Shown here: positions 1 through 8,681 of the stretch, one piece after another
Numbering within the stretch: the stretch's first letter is position 1
How the letters are laid out: every line of letters starts with the position of its first letter
DNA from: Caldicoprobacter guelmensis
Lineage (GTDB): Bacteria; Bacillota; Clostridia; Caldicoprobacterales; Caldicoprobacteraceae
Reading direction: 5' to 3'
NCBI RefSeq assembly: GCF_016908415.1
Contig: NZ_JAFBDW010000005.1
Span: forward strand, 1 to 64,000
DNA: 64,000 nucleotides
Made by a program: the position numbers and the translations under genes
The notes under the pieces: model-generated
What the model was told of the DNA's origin: nothing
The model's input: the letters and a program-made list of their open reading frames with translations, nothing else
Databases searched by the model: none

Positions 1-56
1 TTCAGCGCCGATGGTACTAGAGGGGAGACCCTCTGGGAGAGTAGGTCGTCGCCGGA
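1..56 (+). rRNA. rrf: 5S ribosomal RNA, 3' end only
   Basis: The first bases match the conserved 3' half of bacterial 5S rRNA: the GCCGATGGTACT block, a helix closed by GGGGAGACCCTC, and the GAGAGTAGGTCGTCGCC end. The 5' half lies outside the window. A strong terminator follows ten bases later, as expected at the end of an rRNA operon. The exact 3' end (about base 55) is approximate. Confidence 0.88.
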
Positions 57-65
57 GCTCCAATT

Positions 66-100
66 AAAAAGCCTGGTTTGTAAGCCAGGCTTTTTGTCTT
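66..100 (+). terminator. Intrinsic terminator of the rRNA operon
   Basis: An 11-bp perfect stem (AAAAAGCCTGG, bases 66-76, with CCAGGCTTTTT, bases 85-95) has an 8-base loop and runs into a T-rich tail. It sits just after the 5S rRNA. Confidence 0.9.
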
Positions 101-120
101 TTGGGGTTGCAAAAAAGATA

Positions 121-149
121 TTGACAAAACTTCAATCACCTGATAAAAT
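121..149 (+). promoter_or_regulatory. Sigma-A type promoter upstream of the ilv/leu T-box
   Basis: A perfect -35 TTGACA (121-126) and a -10 TAAAAT (144-149) are 17 bp apart. It could drive the ilvN-leuB operon with a leader of more than 500 nt. A weaker alternative nearer the T-box is TTGGCA (304-309) with TATAGC (327-332), also 17 bp apart; either may be the real start. Confidence 0.55.
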
Positions 150-344
150 ATCCTTTAAATTCACCGTAAACCCGGCGGCAGGCTTCTTCTGAGGGAAGCA
201 GCTTCTGTTGTCGGGCATTGTTGTAATTATGAGTGATTGTTAAATAATAAACGATTTTTTTCAATGTACGATAATGGTGTTTGGGTAAACGGAAGCCTTA
301 TTATTGGCAGACATAATATGTAATTTTATAGCTATAGCATTATT

Positions 345-642
345 GGTTAAAATCCGATGACGGAGATACAAGACCTGTTGCAGCCGTCTTCAGAGAACCG
401 GTGGACGGTGTGAACCGGTAGGCGGATAGGTTGTATGCTCGCTCCCGAGGAGAAAGCCTGAAAGGGGTTGCTATATAAGGGTGTGCCTTGTAAAGTAGCC
501 TTCAGTAGGGCTTTACGGGTGGTCCCGTTACAGGCCAGGGTTTGTTAGAACCTGGTGAGGCTTTGTACCGTGAGGTACAAGCAAAGTAGGGTGGTACCAC
601 GAAAGAGAACCTTTCGTCCCTTCAGGGCGAAAGGTTTTTTTG
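345..642 (+). promoter_or_regulatory. T-box riboswitch, leucine-type specifier likely
   Basis: The canonical antiterminator box AGGGTGGTACCACG lies at 588-601. It is followed by a terminator stem (AACCTTTCGTCCC paired with GGGCGAAAGGTT) and a T-run ending near 642. Upstream, stem I carries the GGTGTGAA distal-loop motif (about 401-408). By alignment with the second T-box in this window, the specifier codon is most likely CTC at 438-440, which would make it a tRNA-Leu sensor. Uncharged tRNA would stabilise the antiterminator and switch on ilvN-ilvC-leuA-cimA-leuCDB. The element is certain; the specifier is a reading by eye. Confidence 0.93.
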
Positions 643-722
643 TTATACATTATCTGCAAACACGCTAAAATAAAGCCCTTAGATTTTTCGAGAGCATACT
701 ATCAAGGGAAGGAGGTATAAAG

Positions 723-1220
723 TTGAAACACATACTCGGGGTATTGGTAGCCAATCAGCCGGGTGTTCTATCAAAGGTGGCAGGGCTTTTCAGCCGCAGG
801 GGATTCAACATCGAAAGTTTAGCGGTAGGCGTAACTGAGGATCCCAGCATCTCGAGAATGACCATAGTGGTGGATGGGGATGAAAAGGTGATTGAGCAGG
901 TAGCAAAGCAGCTCAACAAGTTGATCGATGTCATAAAGGTGGCTGACATAGCAGAAGATTCGGTAACCAGGGAGCTTGCTTTGATAAAGGTGCAGGCAAA
1001 CTCTGGAACCAGAAACGAAATAATTCAGATAGTCAACGTATTCAGGGCTCAAGTGGTGGATATAAGCAAGGATTCCATGATCATCGAGATAACCGGAGAC
1101 GAGAAAAAGGTCAATGCCCTACAGGAGATGCTCAAGGATTTCGGTATAAAAGAGATGGTTCGTACTGGCATCATAGCCGTTGACAGGGGGAACAAACTTA
1201 TCAAAGACGAAAATTTATAG
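723..1220 (+). CDS. ilvN: Acetolactate synthase small (regulatory) subunit
   Basis: 165 aa, the normal length for IlvN/IlvH. An N-terminal ACT domain (about residues 1-75, beginning KHILGVLVANQPGVLSKV) binds the feedback effector valine, and a C-terminal ALS_ss_C domain follows. It regulates the ThDP-dependent large subunit that condenses pyruvate to acetolactate, the first common step of valine and leucine synthesis. The start is a TTG seven bases after a strong SD (GGAAGGAGG). It is the first gene after the T-box. Unusually, no ilvB precedes it; the catalytic subunit is encoded at 22424-24112 on the other strand. Confidence 0.95.
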   Translation: MKHILGVLVANQPGVLSKVAGLFSRRGFNIESLAVGVTEDPSISRMTIVVDGDEKVIEQVAKQLNKLIDVIKVADIAEDSVTRELALIKVQANSGTRNEIIQIVNVFRAQVVDISKDSMIIEITGDEKKVNALQEMLKDFGIKEMVRTGIIAVDRGNKLIKDENL

Positions 1221-1260
1221 TTTAAAATTAAAATTTACGACGTGAAGGGGGAATTAAGCG

Positions 1261-2256
1261 ATGGCAAAGCTATATTATGATCAGGATGCCAATTTGGAAT
1301 TGTTAAGCGGTAAAAAGGTAGCTGTAATAGGGTACGGTAGCCAGGGTCATGCCCATGCACTCAACCTTAAGGACAGCGGAGTGGATGTGGTAGTAGGCCT
1401 ATACAAAGGCAGTAAATCATGGAAGCTGGCTGAAGAGGCAGGGCTTAAGGTCATGGAAGCCGCTGAAGCTGCAAAGCAGGCTGATATAATCATGATTTTG
1501 ATACCCGATGAGAAGCAGCCAAAGCTGTACAAGGAGAGCATAGAGCCTAACCTTGAAGAGGGCAACATGCTCATGTTTGCCCACGGATTTAATATCCATT
1601 TTGGCCAGATCACCCCTCCAGAGTATGTTGATGTAGCCATGGTGGCACCCAAAGGGCCGGGGCACACCGTGCGCAGTCAGTATCAGGAAGGCAAAGGGGT
1701 ACCTTGTTTAGTGGCGGTCCACCAGGATTATACCGGACGTGCTAAAGATTTAGCTTTGGCTTATGCCAAAGGGATAGGCGGCACACGTGCTGGCGTGCTG
1801 GAGACCACCTTTAAGGAAGAGACCGAGACCGACCTGTTTGGAGAACAGGTTGTACTGTGTGGTGGCCTTTCGGAACTCATCAAGGCAGGGTTTGAAACAT
1901 TAGTGGAAGCAGGATACCAGCCAGAGTGCGCATATTTTGAGTGCTTGCATGAGCTAAAGCTCATAGTGGATCTGATCAATCAGGGTGGGCTGAGCTACAT
2001 GAGGTATTCCATAAGCGACACAGCCGAGTTTGGGGATTACACAACCGGCAAGAGGATTATAACCGAGGAGACGCGCAAAGAGATGAAGAAGATTTTGGCT
2101 GAAATACAGGACGGTACTTTTGCCAAAAAGTGGATACTTGAAAATCAGGCCAACCGTCCACACTTTAACGCCATGCGAAAGAGGGAACAGGAACATCCAA
2201 TAGAGAAGGTGGGTAAGGAGCTCAGGAAGATGATGCCGTGGATTAAGAATAAATGA
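1261..2256 (+). CDS. ilvC: Ketol-acid reductoisomerase (NADP-type)
   Basis: 331 aa, class I KARI length. The Rossmann motif GYGSQGHAHALNLKDSG (about residues 25-41) binds the nicotinamide cofactor. The knotted C-terminal domain holds the Mg2+ ligands, including the DLFGEQ and ELKLI segments. It converts acetolactate to 2,3-dihydroxy-isovalerate and acetohydroxybutyrate to the isoleucine equivalent. SD GAAGGGGG precedes ATG 1261. It lies 40 bp after ilvN and ends 15 bp before leuA, so it is in the same operon. Confidence 0.97.
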   Translation: MAKLYYDQDANLELLSGKKVAVIGYGSQGHAHALNLKDSGVDVVVGLYKGSKSWKLAEEAGLKVMEAAEAAKQADIIMILIPDEKQPKLYKESIEPNLEEGNMLMFAHGFNIHFGQITPPEYVDVAMVAPKGPGHTVRSQYQEGKGVPCLVAVHQDYTGRAKDLALAYAKGIGGTRAGVLETTFKEETETDLFGEQVVLCGGLSELIKAGFETLVEAGYQPECAYFECLHELKLIVDLINQGGLSYMRYSISDTAEFGDYTTGKRIITEETRKEMKKILAEIQDGTFAKKWILENQANRPHFNAMRKREQEHPIEKVGKELRKMMPWIKNK

Positions 2257-2271
2257 TAAAGGGGGATGCAT

Positions 2272-3822
2272 GTGCCCAAAAAGGTATATATATTTGACAC
2301 AACCCTTAGGGATGGAGAACAGTCGCCGGGTGTGAGTTTGAATGTTCAGGAGAAGTTGGAGATAGCTAAGCAGCTTGAACGGCTTGGAGTGGATGCAATA
2401 GAAGCGGGATTCCCTGTTGCCTCAAAAGGCGATTTTGAGGCGGTAAAGGCTATAGCGCAAAATGTCAGGAGGCCGGTCATAGTAGCGTTGGCCCGTGCAG
2501 TGAAACAAGACATAGACAGGGCATGGGAAGCCATCAAATACGCTGCAAGGCCACGCATTCATACTTTTATTGCCACCTCAGACATTCACATGAAGTATAA
2601 GCTGAAAATGGAACCCGAGGAAGTCTTGAAAAGGGCTGTAGAGATGGTGTCCTATGCAAAATCCCTTTGCGAAGATGTCGAGTTTTCACCTGAGGATGGG
2701 ACCAGGACGCGGCCGGAGTTTCTCTTTAAGGTGCTTGAAGCCGTAATTGATGCCGGTGCTACCGTTATCAACATACCAGATACGGTGGGTTACGCTATGC
2801 CAGAGGAGTTTGGTGCGCTCATAAGGAGCATCAGGGAAAACGTTCGAAACATCGATAAAGTCGTATTGAGTGTACACTGCCACAATGACCTGGGGCTGGC
2901 AGTGGCCAATTCCCTCGCAGCCATCCGAAATGGTGCCCAGCAGGTGGAGTGTACTATCAATGGATTAGGTGAAAGAGCCGGCAATGCCGCACTTGAGGAA
3001 ATTGTCATGGCTATTAAAACGAGAAGTGATTACTTTGACCATTATACCGATATAGTGACCGAGCAGATATACCGTACCAGTACTTTAGTAAGCCATTTGA
3101 CGGGTGTGCATGTTCAGCCAAATAAGGCTATTGTGGGAGCCAATGCTTTTGCACACGAGTCAGGGATTCACCAGCATGGCGTGCTTAGCCACCGTCAAAC
3201 CTATGAGATTATGACGCCAGAATCAATTGGCTTAAAGCAGAGCCAAATGGTGTTGGGCAAGCACTCGGGACGCCATGCCTTTGAAGAAAGGCTAAAGGAG
3301 CTGGGCTTTACCAATCTTACGCCTGATGAGATAAACGCCGCTTTTGAGAAGTTTAAGGACCTGGCAGATAAGAAGAAATACGTGATGGATAAGGATATAG
3401 AAGCCCTTGTGAATGAAAAGGTATTAAAGGTGCCCGAGATCTATGAATTGGAGTACTTCCACATATCCAGTGGTAATAATTTAATAGCTACTTCTACTGT
3501 AAAAATTAGGCGGGATAATGAAGTTTTTGAGGAGGCGGCGTGTGGAGATGGGCCAGTGGATGCCACATTTAAAGCTATTGATCGAGCTATTGGTATAGAG
3601 GTCACGTTAAAGGATTATTACCTTAGAGCGGTGACCAGCGGCAAGGATGCTTTGGGAGAAGTTACTGTTAAGATAGGCAAGAACGGAAAGGTATATATTG
3701 GCCGAGGGCTTAGCACCGATATTATAGAAGCTAGCGCTAAAGCATATATAAATGCTATAAACAAGATGATTATGGAACAGAACAACAAAAATGAGCATAA
3801 CGGCGAGGAAAGAAGTTGCTAA
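2272..3822 (+). CDS. leuA: 2-isopropylmalate synthase
   Basis: About 516 aa. A DRE-TIM HMGL-like barrel starts at FDTTLRDGEQSPG, and the metal-binding HCHNDLGLAVAN motif lies near residue 200. A C-terminal LeuA dimer domain ends with the allosteric leucine-binding region (CGDGPVDATFKAIDRA). It condenses acetyl-CoA with 2-ketoisovalerate, the first step of leucine synthesis. The reading frame also has an ATG at 2266, but that codon directly abuts the SD (AAAGGGGG, 2258-2265). GTG 2272 has a proper 6-base spacing, so I prefer it. Its 3' end overlaps a small ORF at 3791. Confidence 0.95.
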   Translation: MPKKVYIFDTTLRDGEQSPGVSLNVQEKLEIAKQLERLGVDAIEAGFPVASKGDFEAVKAIAQNVRRPVIVALARAVKQDIDRAWEAIKYAARPRIHTFIATSDIHMKYKLKMEPEEVLKRAVEMVSYAKSLCEDVEFSPEDGTRTRPEFLFKVLEAVIDAGATVINIPDTVGYAMPEEFGALIRSIRENVRNIDKVVLSVHCHNDLGLAVANSLAAIRNGAQQVECTINGLGERAGNAALEEIVMAIKTRSDYFDHYTDIVTEQIYRTSTLVSHLTGVHVQPNKAIVGANAFAHESGIHQHGVLSHRQTYEIMTPESIGLKQSQMVLGKHSGRHAFEERLKELGFTNLTPDEINAAFEKFKDLADKKKYVMDKDIEALVNEKVLKVPEIYELEYFHISSGNNLIATSTVKIRRDNEVFEEAACGDGPVDATFKAIDRAIGIEVTLKDYYLRAVTSGKDALGEVTVKIGKNGKVYIGRGLSTDIIEASAKAYINAINKMIMEQNNKNEHNGEERSC

Positions 3823-3910
3823 ACTGACATTTTACGGTGTATTAACGCTTGCGGACATCAGCCGTTTAATGCAGTATGCAAAGCTGATGGATGAAGCAAG
3901 TGAAATATAA
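3791..3910 (+). CDS. Candidate small ORF overlapping the leuA 3' end (39 aa)
   Basis: The ATG at 3791 opens a 39-codon frame that overlaps the last 32 bases of leuA and ends at TAA 3908-3910. The product begins MSITARKEVAKLTFYGVLTL and continues with an amphipathic helix-like DISRLMQYAKLMDEASEI. No family is recognised. There is no good SD in front of the ATG, so expression would depend on coupling to leuA translation. It could equally be a remnant of a longer gene, or chance. The composition (balanced charged and hydrophobic residues, no rare-codon bias) is protein-like, which is the only support. Confidence 0.3.
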   Translation: MSITARKEVAKLTFYGVLTLADISRLMQYAKLMDEASEI

Positions 3911-4038
3911 AATTATTGTTGCAATAAAGTTCAATTGTTAGTACAATAAAAGTCACAAAAATTTAGGGATAAAGGAGTTGATGGAGAGATGGGAATTATG
4001 TAAATGGGAAAAAGAAGATCTTTATCTATGATTCTACT

Positions 4039-5580
4039 TTGAGAGATGGAGCTCAGGCTGAAGGGATTTCTTTTACTGTAGGTGACAAGCTAAAGATTGT
4101 GAAAAAACTGGATGAATTTGGTGTGGATTATATTGAAGCAGGAAATCCTGGCTCTAACCCCAAGGACGTTGAATTTTTTGAAAAAGTTAAAGAACTTAAA
4201 CTTTCTAATGCCAAGTTGGTGGCGTTTGGCAGTACGCGAAGGGCTGGCATAAAGCCAGAGGAGGATGCAAATCTAGCTGCTCTTTTGCGAAGTGGCACTT
4301 CTGTGGTGGCTATTTTCGGTAAAAGCTGGGATTTTCATGTCACCGATGTCATTAGAACCACTCTAGATGAAAATCTGAACATGATATATGACTCCATTGC
4401 CTACATGAAGCAAAACGGCAAAGAGGTCGTATTTGACGCCGAGCACTTCTTTGATGGTTATAAAGCCAATCCGGAGTATGCCTTAAAGACTCTTGAGGTG
4501 GCTGCACAGGCCGGAGCTGACTGGCTTGTGTTGTGCGATACCAATGGTGGGTCGTTCCCTTCTGAAATCGCAGATATTACGAAAACAGTAATAGAGAGGT
4601 TTTCATCAGTGCCCATAGGCATACACTGCCACAATGACGGTGGAATGGCAGTTGCCAATTCAATTATGGCAGTAGAACAGGGCGTTGTTCAGGTACAGGG
4701 TACTTTTAATGGTTACGGTGAGAGATGTGGAAATGCCAATCTGTGTACAATTATTCCCAATTTGCAGCTCAAGCGAAATTTTTATTGTGTTCCGCCGCAC
4801 AGCATAGCTCAGCTTACTAGTGTATCGCGCTATATAAGCGAGCTTGCCAACATGGCGCCCAATGAGCGTGACCCCTATGTAGGTAACTGTGCTTTCGCAC
4901 ATAAGGGTGGCATGCATGTGGATGCCATTCTCAAAAATCCTGCTTCTTTTGAACATGTTCCGCCTGAATCAGTGGGGAATGAGAGGCGTATACTGATGTC
5001 CGAAGTTGCAGGGCGCAGTACAATACTGGGCAAAATTCAAAAGGTAGCACCATGGGTTACAAAGACATCGCCTGAAGTACAGCAGATAATAGATGAGCTC
5101 AAGCGCCTAGAACATGAAGGTTACCAGTTTGAGGGGGCTGAAAGTTCATTTGAGCTATTGGTGAGGAGAGCGCTGGGTAAGGACCATAAATTCTTTGAAG
5201 TAAAAGATTTCCGAGTGCTGTGTGAGGAGCCGTGGCAAGGGGATTACAGCGCTTCGGCCATTATCAAGGTAAAAGTGGATGGGGTTGAAGAGGTAACGGC
5301 CGCTGAAGGCGATGGCCCTGTAAATGCTTTGGATAAAGCTCTGCGTAAGGCTTTGGAGGTTTTTTATCCTCAGCTTAAAAAGATGCGCCTCACCGATTAC
5401 AAGGTTAGAGTGCTTGACACCTCAAAGGCCACTGCGGCCAAGGTAAGGGTTCATATAGAATCTACCGATGGAGAAAGGGTGTGGGGTACTGTAGGAGTAT
5501 CCACTAACATCATTGAAGCCAGCTGGAATGCTTTGGTTGATTCTATCGAATATTTCCTGTATAATGAGATGGGAATGTAG
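4039..5580 (+). CDS. cimA: (R)-citramalate synthase, 5' end apparently frameshifted
   Basis: About 513 aa read from TTG 4039. It is a DRE-TIM synthase of the CimA/LeuA2 group: HCHNDGGMAVANS metal motif, a NCAFAHKGGMHVDA segment typical of citramalate synthases, and a C-terminal LeuA dimer domain (AEGDGPVNALDKALRKA). It makes citramalate from pyruvate and acetyl-CoA, giving a threonine-independent route to 2-ketobutyrate and isoleucine; leuCDB downstream complete that route. The family N-terminus (KKIFIYDSTLRDGAQ) is encoded in frame from about 4009, but there is no start codon for it. ATG 4004 would reach it only with one extra A in the run at 4009-4013. The true gene probably starts at 4004 and carries a 1-nt deletion, real or a sequencing error. 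Confidence 0.85.
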   Translation: MRDGAQAEGISFTVGDKLKIVKKLDEFGVDYIEAGNPGSNPKDVEFFEKVKELKLSNAKLVAFGSTRRAGIKPEEDANLAALLRSGTSVVAIFGKSWDFHVTDVIRTTLDENLNMIYDSIAYMKQNGKEVVFDAEHFFDGYKANPEYALKTLEVAAQAGADWLVLCDTNGGSFPSEIADITKTVIERFSSVPIGIHCHNDGGMAVANSIMAVEQGVVQVQGTFNGYGERCGNANLCTIIPNLQLKRNFYCVPPHSIAQLTSVSRYISELANMAPNERDPYVGNCAFAHKGGMHVDAILKNPASFEHVPPESVGNERRILMSEVAGRSTILGKIQKVAPWVTKTSPEVQQIIDELKRLEHEGYQFEGAESSFELLVRRALGKDHKFFEVKDFRVLCEEPWQGDYSASAIIKVKVDGVEEVTAAEGDGPVNALDKALRKALEVFYPQLKKMRLTDYKVRVLDTSKATAAKVRVHIESTDGERVWGTVGVSTNIIEASWNALVDSIEYFLYNEMGM

Positions 5581-5596
5581 AAAGGGGCTGGAATAC

Positions 5597-6862
5597 ATGG
5601 GAATGACCATGACTCAGAAGATACTGGCTGCACATACAGGGCTGGATAAAGTTGAACCAGGGCAGCTTATAATGGCCAACGTGGACTTGGTTCTGGGAAA
5701 CGATATTACCGCTCCTGTAGCCATTCGCGAGTTTAAACGAATGGGTGCCACGAGGGTTTTTGATAGAAAAAAGGTAGCGTTGGTACCAGACCACTTCACT
5801 CCCAACAAGGACATCAAGTCGGCTGAGCAGTGCAAGATTATCCGCGAGTTTGCGCATGAAATGGAAATAGAGAACTATTTTGAAGTGGGCCAGATGGGCG
5901 TAGAGCATGCGCTGATACCGGAAAAGGGATTGGTAGTACCGGGGGATGTGGTGATTGGTGCCGATTCGCATACATGCACTTACGGAGCTTTAGGCGCATT
6001 TTCTACCGGCGTTGGCAGTACCGATATGGCAGCCGCCATGGCCACCGGCCAGGCATGGTTTAAAGTGCCCCAAGCCATCAAGTTTGTGCTTAAAGGCCGT
6101 TTAAACAAGTGGGTGAGCGGGAAAGACGTCATACTTCACATCATAGGCATGATCGGTGTGGATGGTGCCCTTTATCAATCCATGGAGTTTACCGGTGAGG
6201 GTGTAGCTAACTTATCGATGGATGACCGCTTTACTATTGCCAATATGGCCATAGAGGCTGGTGCCAAGAACGGCATCTTTGAGGTGGATGACAAGACGCT
6301 GGAATATGTAAAGGCGCATTCCACCAAGGAATTTAAAATATACAAGGCCGATGAGGATGCCAAGTATTCAAGGGTGTTTGAGATAGACTTGTCTTCTATC
6401 CCGCTTACTGTGGCCTTCCCTCATTTGCCATCCAATGTAAAGACGTTCGATGAGATAGGAGACATACCGATAGACCAAGTTGTGATTGGGTCATGTACAA
6501 ATGGGCGACTGAGTGACCTCAGGGTGGCGGCTCAAATACTGAAAGGCCACAAGGTACATCCCCGTGTACGTGCAATCATCATCCCTGCAACCCAGAGGAT
6601 ATACCTTGAAGCCATGAGAGAAGGGCTTCTAGAGATCTTCATAGAGGCGGGGGCAGTAGTGAGCACTCCTACCTGCGGTCCTTGTTTGGGTGGACACATG
6701 GGCATACTGGCAAGGGGAGAGAGGGCAGTGGCCACCACCAACAGGAATTTCGTGGGACGGATGGGGCATGTGGAGAGCGAGGTTTACCTTGCCAGCCCGG
6801 CTGTGGCTGCGGCTTCAGCCATTACAGGGAAGATTTCTTCGCCCGAGGAGGTAGTGAGATGA
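5597..6862 (+). CDS. leuC: 3-isopropylmalate dehydratase large subunit
   Basis: 421 aa from ATG 5597, the length of the archaeal/clostridial-type LeuC. It is an aconitase-superfamily protein with an HACN-type [4Fe-4S] cluster. Visible cluster-binding segments are VIGSCTNGR (about residue 300) and TPTCGPCLGGHMG (about 358-370). With LeuD it isomerises 2-isopropylmalate to 3-isopropylmalate, and probably also citramalate to methylmalate for the cimA route. SD AAAGGGG precedes the start. A 28-codon in-frame extension upstream lies inside cimA and is not used. Its TGA overlaps the ATG of leuD (ATGA). Confidence 0.95.
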   Translation: MGMTMTQKILAAHTGLDKVEPGQLIMANVDLVLGNDITAPVAIREFKRMGATRVFDRKKVALVPDHFTPNKDIKSAEQCKIIREFAHEMEIENYFEVGQMGVEHALIPEKGLVVPGDVVIGADSHTCTYGALGAFSTGVGSTDMAAAMATGQAWFKVPQAIKFVLKGRLNKWVSGKDVILHIIGMIGVDGALYQSMEFTGEGVANLSMDDRFTIANMAIEAGAKNGIFEVDDKTLEYVKAHSTKEFKIYKADEDAKYSRVFEIDLSSIPLTVAFPHLPSNVKTFDEIGDIPIDQVVIGSCTNGRLSDLRVAAQILKGHKVHPRVRAIIIPATQRIYLEAMREGLLEIFIEAGAVVSTPTCGPCLGGHMGILARGERAVATTNRNFVGRMGHVESEVYLASPAVAAASAITGKISSPEEVVR

Positions 6863-7356
6863 TACGGGGAAAAGCGATTAAATATGGAAACAATGTAGAT
6901 ACCGATGTGATCATTCCTGCACGATATTTAAATACGGCTGACCCAAAGGAGCTGGCAGCACATTGCATGGAAGATTTAGATCCTGAATTCAAGAACAAGG
7001 TACAGCCGGGGGACATAATAGTTGCCGGTACTAATTTCGGATGCGGTTCTTCCAGGGAACATGCCCCTATTGCAATAAAGGCTTCAGGTATAAGCTGCAT
7101 TATAGCCGAGACCTTTGCGCGCATATTTTATCGCAACGCCATAAACATAGGATTGCCCATAATGGAATGCCCTGAGGCTGCTAGGGATATAAAGGATGGT
7201 GACCAGGTGGCTGTGGACCTGACAACCGGTGAAATTACCAACTTGAGTACTGGGCGAACCTACAAAGCTGCGCCTTTTCCGCAGTTCATGCAGGAGATCA
7301 TAAAGGCAGGAGGGCTGGTTGAATACGTCAAGGAAAGGATGGGGGCACAGAGATGA
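6859..7356 (+). CDS. leuD: 3-isopropylmalate dehydratase small subunit
   Basis: 165 aa, typical of the short LeuD form. It is the swivel (aconitase C-terminal) domain with NVDTDVIIPARYL near the N-terminus and the substrate-binding loop GTNFGCGSSREHAP (about residues 54-67). It forms the heterodimer with LeuC. ATG 6859 overlaps the leuC stop and its own stop overlaps leuB, so leuC, leuD and leuB are translationally coupled. Confidence 0.95.
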   Translation: MIRGKAIKYGNNVDTDVIIPARYLNTADPKELAAHCMEDLDPEFKNKVQPGDIIVAGTNFGCGSSREHAPIAIKASGISCIIAETFARIFYRNAINIGLPIMECPEAARDIKDGDQVAVDLTTGEITNLSTGRTYKAAPFPQFMQEIIKAGGLVEYVKERMGAQR

Positions 7357-8417
7357 AGATTGCGGTGATACCAGGTGATGGCATCGGGCCTGAAGTGGTC
7401 GAGCAGGCAATTGTAGTGCTTGAGGCTGTGGCACAAAAGTTTGGACACCGGTTTGAGTTCCAGGAGGTGCTCATGGGGGGAGCGGCGCTGGATACGGTAG
7501 GCGTGCCGCTTCCTGATGAAACGCTGGAGGTATGCTTAAAAAGCGATGCCGTGCTACTGGGGGCGGTGGGTGGCCCCAAATGGGATGACCTACCCGGACA
7601 TTTAAGGCCGGAGGCAGGGCTTTTGGGTATACGTAAAGGGCTTAACCTGTTTGCAAACTTAAGGCCTGCAAAGGTATTTCCCCAGCTCAAATCGGCTTCT
7701 ACATTGAAAGAAGAAGTGCTAGGAGAAGGCCTTGATATACTTGTGGTGCGTGAATTGACAGGCGATCTATATTTTGGCGAAAAGGGGAGGGCAAAGGTGC
7801 CAGATGGTGAAAAGGCGTGGGATACCGCTGTCTATTCTACGCTTGAGGTTGAGCGGGTGGCCCATGTGGCGTTTAGGATTGCCAGGGGTCGGCGCCGCAA
7901 GGTCACCTCGGTAGATAAGGCCAACGTCCTGGAGAGCTCCAGGCTGTGGCGTGAGGTGGTATCGCGGGTGGGACAGCAGTATCCAGATGTGGAGCTGAAC
8001 CACATGTATGTTGACAATGCCGCTATGCAGCTTATAAGAAACCCCGGCCAGTTTGACGTGATACTCACCACCAACATGTTTGGGGATATCCTGAGTGACG
8101 AGGCTGCCATGCTTACAGGGTCCTTGGGGATGCTTCCTTCGGCTAGCCTGGGGGAAGGCAAATTGGGGCTATATGAACCGGTTCACGGTTCTGCACCTGA
8201 TATTGCCGGCCAGGATAAGGCAAATCCCATAGCCACCATTATGAGCGCTGCTATGATGCTGCGTTATAGCTTTGGTCTGGAGCAGGAGGCTCAGGCTATA
8301 GAGGATGCAGTGAGCAGAGTGCTTGAGCAGGGGTACAGGACGGCGGATATTGCCACTCCTGGCACCATTGTTGTGGGCACTCGAGAGATGGGGCGCCTTA
8401 TTGCACAAAATTTGTAA
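7353..8417 (+). CDS. leuB: 3-isopropylmalate dehydrogenase
   Basis: 354 aa, standard length. N-terminal MKIAVIPGDGIGPEVV, the substrate-binding RxxxxxR region (LRPEAGLLGIRKGLNLFANLRP split over residues 85-108) and the metal-binding block NMFGDILSDEAAMLTGS near residue 235 are all present. It oxidatively decarboxylates 3-isopropylmalate with NAD+, and by analogy methylmalate in the citramalate route. It is the last gene of the T-box operon. Only a weak AT-rich stretch and no clear terminator follows. Confidence 0.96.
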   Translation: MKIAVIPGDGIGPEVVEQAIVVLEAVAQKFGHRFEFQEVLMGGAALDTVGVPLPDETLEVCLKSDAVLLGAVGGPKWDDLPGHLRPEAGLLGIRKGLNLFANLRPAKVFPQLKSASTLKEEVLGEGLDILVVRELTGDLYFGEKGRAKVPDGEKAWDTAVYSTLEVERVAHVAFRIARGRRRKVTSVDKANVLESSRLWREVVSRVGQQYPDVELNHMYVDNAAMQLIRNPGQFDVILTTNMFGDILSDEAAMLTGSLGMLPSASLGEGKLGLYEPVHGSAPDIAGQDKANPIATIMSAAMMLRYSFGLEQEAQAIEDAVSRVLEQGYRTADIATPGTIVVGTREMGRLIAQNL

Positions 8418-8471
8418 AAATATGGCTTTGAATTTTTATCAAACTCGCATGTTTTAAAATGGCCGGTCAAC

Positions 8472-8500
8472 TTGTCATATCATGAGAATAAAAATATTAC
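8472..8500 (+). promoter_or_regulatory. Putative promoter for the M23 peptidase gene
   Basis: TTGTCA (8472-8477) and TATTAC (8495-8500) are 17 bp apart in the 264-bp gap after leuB. The rest of that gap shows no structure or coding that I can support. Confidence 0.4.
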
Positions 8501-8681
8501 TATAGTCGCTGGTTGGCTGAGAATGACGGCAAAAATGAATGCTTGGGATAAGAGAAATAAATGTTGTGCTGCCATGACGTAGACATGTAGGAATGTATGT
8601 ATAATGGAGTAGTGTGATAAACTGGCGGAAATATCCCATTCTGTGTAAGAGGCTAATATCTGCTGTAAGGGGGAAAGAGGG

